From positions 181,449 through 245,448 of the forward strand of contig NW_019775677.1 of NCBI RefSeq assembly GCF_001039355.2: a DNA stretch of 64,000 nt, read 5' to 3'. Under the pieces are notes generated by a model that worked only from the letters and a program-made list of their open reading frames with translations, had not been told where the DNA came from and did not search any database. Below are positions 53,801-61,901 of the stretch, one piece after another; the stretch's first letter is position 1, and each line of letters begins with the position of its first letter. A program made the position numbers and the translations under genes. The stretch is from Lingula anatina (taxonomy: Eukaryota; Brachiopoda; Lingulata; Lingulida; Lingulidae).

Positions 53801-54858
53801 CCCTGCTGTTAGCTTGTGGCCAACAACTTTATAGATATCAAAATGTTAACTACAGCATAGATTTTGAAAGTATAGTTTTAAATATTTTCTTAAATTTTCA
53901 CAGAAAAAGAGCGCTACCTCTCCAGTTTCCATGGAAGCAATGAACTTGACATTCAGATGAGAGAGAGGGGTCGTCACCGTGGTCACAGAGAAATGTCACC
54001 AGTGTTGACACCAGATTTGTCACCAGATGACGCCACTGCTTCACCACTCAAACAGTTTGAAGTGGCTAAAACTCATGAGGATCTAGCGTTGAGGTCAGTC
54101 TATGTACAGACGTTGCCTTTTTAATTATTTGTAGAAAAAGCAGGAAGGCAATCACCATGTTAAAAGTGTAAGTGAGAAGGAAATGACAGAATGAATTTTG
54201 GGATATGCTGTATTACTTTTGAACAAATTAAACACACTGTGTACCATGAAGAGTAGGGCCAAGTGAGAGGAAATGAGACATATAATTACCCTGTAAAATG
54301 AGAATAATTTTTAAAAATGTTAATTTCAGTTCCAAAAGGCCAATATCAAGTTTCCATGAAGGCAGATCATCCAGTTTCTCTTCCCCCTCCTCCTCCTCCT
54401 CGGCATTCTCATCATCAGCACTGGGTAAAGCAGCACCACCTAGCAGTATCAACGTTCCCACAAGTAGATCAGAGACAGAACTCAATTACATGCAGAAGAA
54501 AATGCGCAGACACGAAATCAGCTCGGATGGAAAATCTGGGTCACCACGGTGTGGCATGGCCGTGCCTGTCAGGAAGTACGACTTAAACGTAGGGGGAGCT
54601 GGTGGAGGGAGATCAAGTCCAGTTCGATCTCGAAGCCCTCCAGATCCAATGATTCATATTGGAGCTGCACAGAGTCTATCTCTTCTTACAGACGATGCTA
54701 ATTTGTCATCTTTTGATAATAAAAATGGCACACAATCGGTGACAGAGCCGAGAGCGCAGTCCATGACTCAGAGACTGCGAGAGGACTACTTTAGGGACAT
54801 GATGACACCTGCTAGGACAGAAAAAAGCCCAAGTCCAGAAATCCAGAAAGTGCAATAG
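21974..54858 (+). CDS. CTTNBP2: Cortactin-binding protein 2 orthologue, complete, 21 exons
   Basis: Exons: 21974-22066, 23672-23773, 31876-32115, 32463-32570, 34879-36129, 41341-41446, 45596-45877, 46066-46168, 46434-46584, 47200-47409, 47862-47979, 48238-48528, 48844-48939, 49165-49244, 49497-49583, 49923-50178, 50617-50686, 51035-51331, 51855-52027, 52406-52595, 54330-54858, with exons 19-20 repeated at 53337-53509 and 53904-54093. Without the repeat the protein is 1610 aa; I recall human CTTNBP2 as 1663 aa. Order: CortBP2 coiled coil (about 40-300, with LLSYLEGELQARDVVI, YGRVGLADPFYALQRD and EFDMEREQLKAKLTREE), Ser/Pro-rich linker with GAPPPIPPNKP at 479-489, ankyrin repeats (about 670-900), and a NAV-like P-loop region (about 1050-1370). 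In vertebrates the protein links cortactin and STRIPAK/striatin in dendritic spines. An in-frame stop at 21926 with no intervening ATG supports the start. Confidence 0.93.
24119..24169. repeat. CT/CA compound microsatellite
   Basis: A run of CT dinucleotides passes directly into about 18 CA units. Similar CA or TG arrays lie at 28105-28157 and from 29523. Confidence 0.95.
25631..25844. mobile_element. Inverted-repeat element family D, copy 1
   Basis: Ends read ATTTCCATAAATTTTAGATCG and CGATCTAAATCTCTGGGAAT, roughly complementary. The interior (agggggtaattaacta, gggagttaggtcgatcta) recurs inverted at 58722-58925, and a partial copy lies at 26004-26076. Non-coding; target duplication not resolved. 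Confidence 0.7.
26004..26076. mobile_element. Family D element, partial copy
   Basis: About 73 bases matching the right end of the copy at 25631-25844 (tttagcgtgaactccc, gggagttaggtcgatct), lying 160 bases away in the same orientation. Confidence 0.65.
27601..27767 (+). mobile_element. MITE family B copy in CTTNBP2 intron 2
   Basis: 167 bp, starting CTGGGGCAGAT and ending GGATCTGCCCCTG, flanked by TGGGT on both sides (27596-27600 and 27768-27772). Opposite in orientation to the intron 19 copies. Confidence 0.82.
34879..36129 (+). other. CTTNBP2: CTTNBP2 large exon 5: coiled coil end, linker and PPPIPP motif
   Basis: A 1251-base exon encoding residues 182-598. The first third completes the coiled coil; the rest is low-complexity Ser/Thr/Pro/Asn sequence typical of the vertebrate linker. 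The PPPIPPNKP motif matches PPPIPPKKP in the human protein, the expected SH3-ligand site. The donor at 36130 is ordinary (CAG|gtttgt). Reading through it gives six more codons and TAA at 36148. Confidence 0.88.
36151..36367 (+). terminator. Possible alternative 3' end of a short CTTNBP2 isoform
   Basis: If intron 5 is retained, translation stops at 36148-36150, giving about 604 aa, and AATAAA follows at 36362-36367. Mammals have a short CTTNBP2 form of about 630 aa lacking the ankyrin part. The signals are seen; their use is inferred. Confidence 0.4.
36368..41337 (+). other. CTTNBP2 intron 5 (distal part)
   Basis: About 5 kb of AT-rich intron. Nothing beyond homopolymer runs, a GA run near 40107 and short frames without splice support. 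Confidence 0.7.
41447..45595 (+). other. CTTNBP2 intron 6
   Basis: 4.1 kb. Holds poly-G at about 42768-42782, poly-T near 44205-44221 and a long TTTA array at 44751-44804. A possible cassette exon at 42411-42514 is described under findings. Otherwise nothing recognised. Confidence 0.65.
44751..44804. repeat. TTTA tetranucleotide array (one of several AAAT/TTTA arrays)
   Basis: Similar arrays of this unit occur at about 5876-5917, 6675-6735, 16072-16100, 20380-20411 and 55180-55217. All are non-coding and in introns or flanks. Confidence 0.95.
45596..47979 (+). other. CTTNBP2: CTTNBP2 ankyrin-repeat exons 7-11
   Basis: Exon 7 starts with a Ser/Thr-rich stretch with many TCA and ACA codons, then the first ankyrin unit (DGKNALHLAVECGHFG). 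Exons 8-11 add ECLKLLLEHGANPN, LTPLHAAAKLGQYG, CLKLLLDHHAKINC, WTPLVWSAYSGHTD, WTCAHAATQAGHTECIELLL and the degenerate GRTIAHMAAIKETK and GRTVYDVASKACKELLESL units. Exon junctions fall inside repeats and carry matched phases. The repeats are a protein-interaction surface. Confidence 0.9.
47436..47900 (+). repeat. Five tandem copies of a 3' splice site plus exon 11 start
   Basis: Intron 10 consists largely of a repeat of about 92-122 bases. Each unit holds an AG acceptor directly followed by GACTG(C/T)TTG, then about 20 more exon-like bases ending near (T/A)CTCACT. Copies of the exon-like start lie at 47448, 47550, 47648, 47770 and 47862. The last is the exon 11 border used in my model, because only it continues in frame into the conserved DCRDKNGRTVYDVA coding sequence. 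Confidence 0.85.
49165..51331 (+). other. CTTNBP2: CTTNBP2 NAV-like P-loop NTPase region, exons 14-18
   Basis: Walker A-like GPVGSSKT at residues 1088-1095 keeps the Lys and Thr, with Ser before Lys instead of Gly. Walker B-like ILILDDL lies at 1156-1162. A sensor-1-like YIIGTMDR and the FRWVNCRIDTEPVRGLL segment follow, then the helical tail VEWVICVWQRLND...GPSHFLVCPI. The order and spacing match the AAA region of neuron navigators. In human CTTNBP2, as I remember it, the corresponding loop lacks the Lys. Activity is inferred only. Confidence 0.8.
52152..52320 (-). mobile_element. MITE family B copy in CTTNBP2 intron 19 (first copy)
   Basis: Non-coding element of 169 bp with ends related to CAGGGGCGGAT(CC), flanked by CTGTT at 52147-52151 and 52321-52325. 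Relatives lie at 27601, 53634 and 62465. Confidence 0.8.
53337..54093 (+). other. CTTNBP2: Second copies of CTTNBP2 exons 19 and 20
   Basis: Exon 19' (53337-53509) encodes the same peptide as 51855-52027. Exon 20' (53904-54093) differs from 52406-52595 by a Val-to-Ala change near its end (EDLVLR versus EDLALR) and a silent change. Splice sites are intact in both. They are probably alleles and should be counted once unless long reads span both. Confidence 0.85.
53634..53805 (-). mobile_element. MITE family B copy in CTTNBP2 intron 19 (duplicated copy)
   Basis: Same element as at 52152 within the second copy of the 1.48-kb segment, with the same right flank CTGTT and left flank CTATT. The shared insertion site shows the element was present before the two copies diverged. 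Confidence 0.8.
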
Positions 54859-55182
54859 ATGCGAGTCACTGTTTACTAGAGTTAATCTGAATTCCATATC
54901 ATATTAAATGCCATGTAAAATAGCATGTAGCTATACACAATGTACAAGAATGTAATGAATATGTAGATTTGCATGTTAAGTGTATTCATCTTAATGTGAT
55001 GTCATTAGCAATGATTTTTACAGCGTAAGGGGTAGAGAGGAATTCTATTTGTGATTTCAAGGAATTTTTTTCATAACTGTAATTTTGTTCACCTTGGAAA
55101 GCCGATCAGCCTTAAGCAGTTGTTATACCTCATCCCAGTTTGTATTGAAAATATATTTCAGAAACTGGGGATCAACATATAT

Positions 55183-55213
<31 letters not shown>

Positions 55214-57486
55214 TTTGTTTTAGAGAGGGAAGCTGGATATTCTCTCAATTGCCCTCAATCATCAGTAAATAAATGTCTGTATATGCAGGATATAGCAACT
55301 CCAAAATATTTCATGACAATAATCCTCATGAGATAAAGTGCTAAAATATGGAAGAAATACAATTTTAATTATTGTGCTAACAATTAAGTATAGGTAAATT
55401 TTATCTTGTAAATATTAAAAAGGGCACAAGAGCAATATAATACATATATGGTCAAGAAATGTGGGAGTTCATTGGTTTGAGTGGGGGCAGTTGGGGTTAG
55501 GAATTTACAACACAAACTTAGATTTATTATCATCATGGGAGAAGTAGTAGGAATGATGAACGTTTTAAAGCTGGAGGCTCAGAGGGTGGGTTGGTTGCTG
55601 TTAATACAGCATAGTAATATCAACTGCACATTTGACAATTATTTGTGTAGCTGCTGAAATGCCAATCTGGATGGTGTTGACATTGTGTGATTGAATTGAG
55701 GGAGGTTCACGTTATAATATGATGCCATTTTAACTTCATACAGGAACATGCATATCAAATGCAAAGAACAAGAAATCCAGAGGGAATGTGAATATGAGCT
55801 AGATGTATAAGAAGGCATGTGGCTTAAAAAAACAATGTCGCATACAGTTTTAATTCCCTGTTTTCAGGGGCTGTTCTTAAACCTGGTTAATAGATGGGTA
55901 AAAAAAAAAGAACACTGTTTATCATACCAGCTGTTTTTAAAACCAAACTTGGACTTGATTTAATTTTATCTTATGGGCTGGTCTCTTAGTCTTTTCTATT
56001 CATTTTTCTTAAAAAGGGACATCACTAAAATGGTACCAAGAAAGAAAGTGGTGCCAAGTTGGTATTTGAAAAAGGATAAATGTCAGCATGATCACTGGAG
56101 GATTCAGGAATGGAAGGGGGGGTGAGGGGGTACCACCTTTCTCTCTCCACGAAAAAGTACAAGTTAAATGAAATTTAACCAAATACTTTTTCATTCCCAC
56201 CCGTACCATACAAATTACATAAAAATTGACCTTTTATAGTATTTTGTATTTGCTTTACTTCATCTGTCAAAAATAGCCTTGTTCCCCCCCCCCCCATATC
56301 ATCAAACCCCTGGATCCAAGGGTGCATCATTCATTTTATAGTGTCATTACACAGTTTAATAATGATGTAGATAATTGATCATATCATGAGGGCGAGTCTT
56401 TTTATCATCTCACTTTGTGCCATCATCAACAGTATTGTGTACATTTCGCTTGCATTTTGCTGCCTTTTAGTTCAGTTTACTCTCTGTACTTTACACTTTA
56501 CAAAAATTGTGCTGTACTGTGCTGCCAAATTATCAGAAAAACATTGATGTAGATCAAATGTTCCAAAATGAATATTAATAAGCAAAGAATATTACTAAGA
56601 CAGTTATGAAGAACTGTCCTAAGTTTTGGTATGGGCCATTTTGTATTTTCTATGATACTAATCATATGATTATGATAAATATGGTAGTAAATTGTAATAG
56701 TAACTTTTCTTTATGTTTGCTCTGAGGCAATGCAAACATAAAACTCTAGGTTCAAAGTGAAAAGTTTGTTTGAGTTGTACTTTTCAGTAGTGACAATTTA
56801 TTTTATGCGTAGAATGAGCATACATTGTGTAGGGCTAAATATCAATATTAAATTTCAATAAAGAGATGGTATTTTCTCCTCTCATAATAATGATTAACAT
56901 GAGTTGATTTTTATTATAAATGTGAAGAAAGTACCTTTGTGCACAGGCTTGAATAAATTTTTCACAATCCCTACCTTCAAATTGGAATGCCTTAACAAAT
57001 ATAGATCTGTTTGCTAATCCATTTTTTATGTTAAGATGACCCATTATTTAATTGAATAGTATGCTTTTGATATGATAACTCCATACAAGTCTTTATAAAA
57101 GACTTACTACCATTATTGCCTTCATATTGTAAGGTTCTTGCATCATGGGATTAAAAAAATCAATAAATAATTTCTCCTTAATTTTTACCCCTGCTGATGT
57201 ATATTGTTAATCATCATTCATTGCTACATTTATCAGTTAAAATAACGAATGCCAAATGAATTTTAAAGTATCAGGTTTCAAAACGCCAATGCAAGATTTT
57301 ATTAAATCTTTGTTTAACTCATTTATTCTTTGACGCCAAGCACATGTTCACTTGTTCTGTTTAATTGTAATATACAGTGGACCATAGGTTTATACAAACA
57401 CATTTATTCTGCACTTGTTTATATTAAAATATTGTATTGGGTATTGCCCTAAAGTATTTTTCTTCTTAAATCCATACTTTATGTCA
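54859..57486 (+). other. CTTNBP2 3' UTR and downstream flank
   Basis: AT-rich sequence after the TAG at 54856-54858. AATAAA at 56857-56862 is a plausible main polyadenylation signal, giving a 3' UTR of about 2 kb. A TTTA array lies at 55180-55217 and poly-C near 56286. No coding exon seen. Confidence 0.6.
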
Positions 57487-57648
57487 CAGGCCCGTAGCCA
57501 ACAATTTCAAAAGGTTTTTTTTCCTGAAAAAGTGGACCTTTTACCATGAAACCTAGAGGGGACCTTTTCCCGGAAAAAAGGGGTGTGTGTGTGCTTTCGA
57601 ACCCCCCGACCCCCACCCCCCACCCCCCGGGGTCTTGTTACGGGCCTG
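57487..57648. mobile_element. MITE family A, copy 2
   Basis: 162 bp with CAGGCCCGTAGCCA and ACGGGCCTG ends, flanked by TGTCA at 57482-57486 and 57649-57653. Shares the 'aaaagtggacctttt' interior with the copy at 7720. Confidence 0.85.
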
Positions 57649-57885
57649 TGTCACGTGCTTGCTTAATGACGCTGTCTGAAAAGTAAATCAGAACAAAATG
57701 GACCCAGATAAGAGAAAGCATTCTTGTTACATGCGCCCAGACGTGCAGAGCTGAATCTGCGCGAGGGAAATTCAAAAGAAACATGGTTGCATGTTTGAAT
57801 CCTGTTCTCTAGTCTCCTAGTCAAGAAGAACTCTTGTTTCAAACGAATTAATTTCTGTATAAATAACGTCCAAGCGAGTTCGTCA

Positions 57886-58145
57886 CAGGGGCTGATCCAG
57901 GATAATTTGAAGGGGGGTCCAGGACGACAGGCCTCTGATGCGAAGCCGACCATCGCCCCCTTGGTGTAGGGTTCGGACCTGCTCAAGGGTGTTTTGGAGA
58001 ACAAACAGTGCCCTTTTGTGCGGTTTAGAACTATAATTTAGTTCGACGAAATCCTACGTTCACGAGGGGAATATTGGTGTGATATATTTTTCAGAAACCG
58101 AAGGGAGATTCAGGACCCCGTGACCCCCCTCTAAATCAGCCACTG
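57886..58145. mobile_element. MITE family C, copy 1 (260 bp, 5-bp target duplication)
   Basis: Begins CAGGGGCTGATCCAGGA and ends TAAATCAGCCACTG. Flanks are CGTCA at 57881-57885 and 58146-58150. The interior has long G-rich and C-rich stretches and no coding potential. A related segment lies inverted at about 59270-59366. Confidence 0.82.
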
Positions 58146-58263
58146 CGTCACTTCCGGCGTAGATCGACATTACAGGTGTGGCAAAAAGTGAAAAGCGCAG
58201 TTCGCAGAAATTTGAGTGTTCTTCTGACCCTTTACATGTTAAAATGTCATGGAAATTTTATTT

Positions 58264-58346
58264 GAGCAGGCATGTGATTGTTATATATGATGAGCAGACA
58301 TGTGATTGTTATATATGATGAGCAGGCATGTGATTGTTATATATGA
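58264..58346. repeat. Three tandem copies of a 28-bp unit
   Basis: Unit gagcaggcatgtgattgtta plus eight bases, starting at 58264, 58292 and 58320; the middle copy has one change (gagcagac). Copies are otherwise identical, so the array is recent or homogenised. Confidence 0.92.
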
Positions 58347-58721
58347 AAGATGTATTCTGTGATAACCAAATGAGTTGCCCGTGGCTGTACCATAAAATGT
58401 CGGTATCCACAAGCCCCCATGAGGTCACCTGCCGGTCCACCTGGTGCCGCGAGGACTAAACTCTTCATTCCTGGAATAGAAGCAAATGTCTCACCGCATG
58501 GTATTTTAAAGAGAGCGTAAATTGTCACACTGACCCGACAGTTATTCTTGCAAGACGTAGCCCTCCCGTTTAAAAGTACCAACAATCATGTTCGCGAGCC
58601 GTGCAGTAGATTGTGGTGATAAAATATTTTATTATTTATGTACCTTGACGGTTTCTTTGATCCAGTCTACTGACTGGCTACTTCCAAATCTGTGAATCTC
58701 GTGACTATTCGTAGGGTTTCC

Positions 58722-58925
58722 ATTTCCATAGATTAGATCGACCTACTTTAGAACGACCTAACTCCCTGGGGGTTCACGCTAAATAGCTGTCAGCCGGGCG
58801 GACACGAAAGTTAATTACCCCCTTACAGCTTGTAGTAGGTGGTACGGACATTTAAGTCAGATTATCTGAAAGTAATCTAGTGAGACTCCCCGCGGGGATA
58901 GATCGATCTAAAATCTATGGGAATA
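58722..58925. mobile_element. Inverted-repeat element family D, copy 2 (opposite orientation)
   Basis: Contains atttccatagattagatcg at the left, actccctgggggttcacgct inside, and gatcgatctaaaatctatgg at the right, reversed relative to 25631-25844. Confidence 0.7.
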
Positions 58926-59269
58926 GAGCCTATGAAATGCCTCGACTCCCCCCCTCCCACCACCACCACCACCAAGTGGTAGTTTACAAATTGTGTCTCT
59001 ACCGATCAAGTCAACATATAATAAATTGAAAAGCGACATAATTCTGTGATTACTAGCCCTTAGACCGACAATGCTACGGTATGTCCTTTTGAATGAGGTA
59101 TACATCTTTTTCCGATACGACAACACACTCGTAAGATCAGATGTCGATTGGTGTGGATGGATATGGACTATATTGAACCTACCGTGTGGTCGCATAAAGA
59201 ATAATAGATAAGGCCGCCCAACATCTGAGTGGGTTTCTGAGGAAAAAAATTAAAACTATCGGTTGAGCA

Positions 59270-59366
59270 GGCCCCGAACCCCACAAGGGGGGCAATGGTC
59301 GGCTTCGCATCCGAGGCCTGTCGTTTTAGACCCCCCCCCCTTCAAATAATCTTGGATCTGTCCCTG
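59270..59366. mobile_element. Family C element, truncated and inverted
   Basis: Shares atggtcggcttcgcatc and the cttcaaataatcttggatctg end with the reverse of 57886-58145. The distal end of the family is missing. Confidence 0.65.
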
Positions 59367-59374
59367 GTGTATGT

Positions 59375-60335
59375 CAAGAATGATGCGTTGCGTGTTGTTA
59401 ACGATCGCTATGCATTCTCAACACGAGTGGCCAGTTTGTTTGTCGCAGCTCGATACGTTCAAATGTGTTCCATATCTTTGTGGTCAAATATCATTTAATC
59501 ACGGTGCTCATTTATCACGCGGTAGTGTTCTTCAAACTGATCTTCATCTTTTAAATCATTTAAAGACTGAAAAAGGGCGTTGCAAACTACAAATGACTTC
59601 TACAGAGCGAAAAAATAACAATAAACATGCACGTGGAAAATCAGGTAAAAAGACTTTCTACAATGACAACTGCACTCAATTATCACTGAAATACATTTTA
59701 AAAAATCCTCTGAAAAGCAGTGTTATTTCTTTCAATTTTGATTAAACATTTTAAATGATTTAGAACATTACACAACATTACCCATATCAAAACACACTGC
59801 ATGGGTGCAACAGAGTGTACAAATACAAAAAATTCTCTTTATTTACAGCATAAAAGAAATTACAAGAAAAAAAGATATGAAAAAAAATCATTGCCTCCAT
59901 ACAAATTTTAATTTTAAGATACATGTAACAACATGCAAAATGACTCTGTAAAAATAAAAGATTAATTATTATCGTCAACCATGTACAACGTGCAGGTACA
60001 GAGAAATATAACAGAATAACAAAAAAAAAAATAAAATAAGCAAATAGTCATGTACATGTATATATTTATGCCAGATAATCTATTCTTTCTATTATTAACT
60101 TATTGAACTTTTCCTAAATTTAATAGTAAAAGACGCTGGCATATGTGAAAAGTCGCTCATATTACATTTAATTACATTCATACAAAGAAAAAGACTGGTC
60201 ACTAATCATCTGCCCAATAGATAACAATTTCTCAGTTAACTTTCAGAAGGACAACGAACACCAAAGTTGACCCAACTTGAGAAATGGCATTGAGCCCATG
60301 TCATGGAACCAAAGGCTCATTCAGATTCACACATC
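59375..60335. other. AT-rich stretch without a recognised gene
   Basis: An open plus frame of 124 codons (59371-59745) is Lys- and Asn-rich and has no recognisable motif. The 59.75-60.3 kb part resembles a 3' UTR for a minus-strand gene. Confidence 0.4.
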
Positions 60336-61020
60336 TTACTGGCTGGGTCGGTCCAACTCTGCGGGTTTTTTTCCCTGAAATGCAATCAGTGAAATCAGTT
60401 TAATCATCACATGATAGTTAATTACCCCCTAGCTGTTCTAGGATGCGTGTCAGACAATTAAGGTGATTGCACTATAACGAGAATCCTCCGCAGATTTGGC
60501 CCGACCCACTTAGTACGATTTTCGAATCTGAATGCGGTCCAAGATCAAAATTTGATTGTGAGCGGTGCTTTTCTCAACCAGAAAGGCGATTCGTTCAACA
60601 TGCCCCCCCCCCCCCCCCCCCACCACCAACAACAATAACCCCATCCCCGAGCCTGGTGCCCCTACTATGGGCCTGCAGTAGCCCCCCGAGGCTTCGGCTA
60701 ACCCTTACATGATCTAATAACATGGGACATTCCTAGGACTATCATTCATGTCACAACACCATTGATTATGATCTGCCCAGGTCGTAATTAAAGGGGAAAA
60801 TTTGAGGAATTACATCGGGGCATTTGTAAGCTCAGTGCCTGTGCAATATTTCATGCACACATTCGAGATGAACAAAGCCAAGATATTTAGTTACTCGGTT
60901 CACATATAATTAAAATGTACTGTGTGATAAAGAGACAGAATGCCAATATTATCAATATACTCGACGTACTTCAGTCTTGGGAGTTCAACCCCCTTGAACT
61001 CATAGGGTAGAACTTCACAC
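60336..61020 (-). other. Candidate last two exons of a minus-strand gene, unknown product
   Basis: Exon 61020-60921 (acceptor ctttcag, donor ACA|gtacat) reads CEVLPYEFKGVELPRLKYVE and on for 13 residues. Exon 60374-60336 (acceptor gcatttcag) reads GKKPAELDRPSQ and TAA. The phases fit: the first ends in phase 0 and the second starts in phase 0. No family recognised. Upstream exons, if real, may include the open minus-strand frame at 61257-61460. Confidence 0.3.
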
Positions 61021-61096
61021 CTGAAAGAACACTGATCAATTTGTGCAGTTTACCAATGGTTGATTAAACCAACATCGATCGTTGTCGGTATTATGT

Positions 61097-61215
61097 AATA
61101 GAATAGACTAGAATGGTTTTATTATTGTGGCAAATGTATACAGGTATACCCCCGGCCACTGAACAAAACTGGCCACAGGCTGAAAGAAGTTCAGTTTACC
61201 CCAGGGTCAAAGGAT
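61097..61215 (-). mobile_element. Possible retrotransposon or SINE tail
   Basis: On the minus strand the sequence ends ttgccacaataataaaacc followed by degenerate ATTCT-like units, resembling the 3' tail of a non-LTR element or its SINE. Only one copy is visible here, so the call rests on tail style. Confidence 0.35.
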
Positions 61216-61545
61216 GCTGCTCATAAATAACTTTGAAAAACAGCCGAATTATCTCACGGCCGTCCGTTCACGAAGGATTGACCACGTGACAACGCAGGAA
61301 AATCACCAGTATCAGTCCGCGGCGTAATGTACACTTTCCCGTTGGTGACGAACTGGAAAAGACGCTTGGTGACGTCGAGTAATAGATTAAAACCTTTCAA
61401 TCGTGCTAAAAAGATAAATATTTCATCTGCGGCTGCTTGACCACTTTTTGTTCGTTCTTTTCATACAGTCGCTTAAGTTACCTCATAAGGAGTCATTAGG
61501 TGAATATAACTGACCAAGGTCCGCACCGGAGAGCGTGTATAAAGC

Positions 61546-61901
61546 ATGGAGTGGGGAAAGGAGCCTGCGCTGTATAAAGCCTTCCTCGTGGCTTTCGTCT
61601 TGATCGAAGTTGGCCTCTTCAGCGTGTGTGTGCAGGGGTGGCCGTCGCTGGTCTACATCTTCAGGGATGCAGGGTTTTACGCCAATCTCTGCGACAACAC
61701 CACTCTCACATACTCGCCCGACATAAACGTGACGTCGTCCGGCGAGCAAGAGCACGATCACCTGGCTGAGCTGGGGTGTGCCCCACAACAAGAAATGTTA
61801 AACTTAGCTTACACCCTGGCTTGTGCGTCGCTTGTGCTAACATCGGTGCTAGGATACATTTATGATCATTGTGGAACGTGGTGTGTTCGCGGAATTTGCG
61901 T
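61546..61901 (+). CDS. SLC43-like: SLC43-like amino acid/nucleobase transporter, first coding exon (partial)
   Basis: Starts MEWGKEPALYKAF; an in-frame TAA two codons upstream supports the ATG. Exon end: GGA ATT TGC GT|gtaagt, leaving 118 codons plus two bases. Transmembrane helix 1 at about residues 9-36 contains VCVQGWPSLVYIFRD, very close to the GVLFGWPSLVFVFKN segment I recall in human SLC43A3. An extracellular loop with NTT and NVT glycosylation sites and paired cysteines follows, then helix 2 (about 87-106) ending in GYIYDHCGTWCVRG, the MFS motif A position. The family carries large neutral amino acids or, for SLC43A3, purine nucleobases; substrate cannot be told from one exon. Remaining helices must lie downstream; I found no convincing second exon before the window ends. 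Confidence 0.82.

Larger units (their letters stand above)
51376..54344 (+). repeat. 1.48-kb tandem duplication carrying exons 19-20, joined at a single N
   Basis: Copy 1 spans 51376-52850 and copy 2 spans 52852-54344; position 52851 is N. Both contain exon 19, an inverted-repeat element in the intron, and exon 20. They differ by scattered substitutions and small indels. Copy 1 stops exactly where the start of exon 21 (TTCCAAAAGGCCAAT) has begun. This geometry is typical of two haplotype contigs joined end to end. Exons 19+20 total 363 bases, and their phases would allow in-frame inclusion of both copies. Confidence 0.9.

Noticed and set aside
54317-54586. Alternative plus-strand frame in CTTNBP2 exon 21
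   Set aside because: Shifted frame over the Ser/Pro-rich C-terminus; exon 21 phase from exon 20 selects the other frame.
59371-59745. 124-codon plus-strand open frame
   Set aside because: Starts next to a truncated repeat, Lys/Asn-rich, no recognised domain and no promoter or splice evidence.
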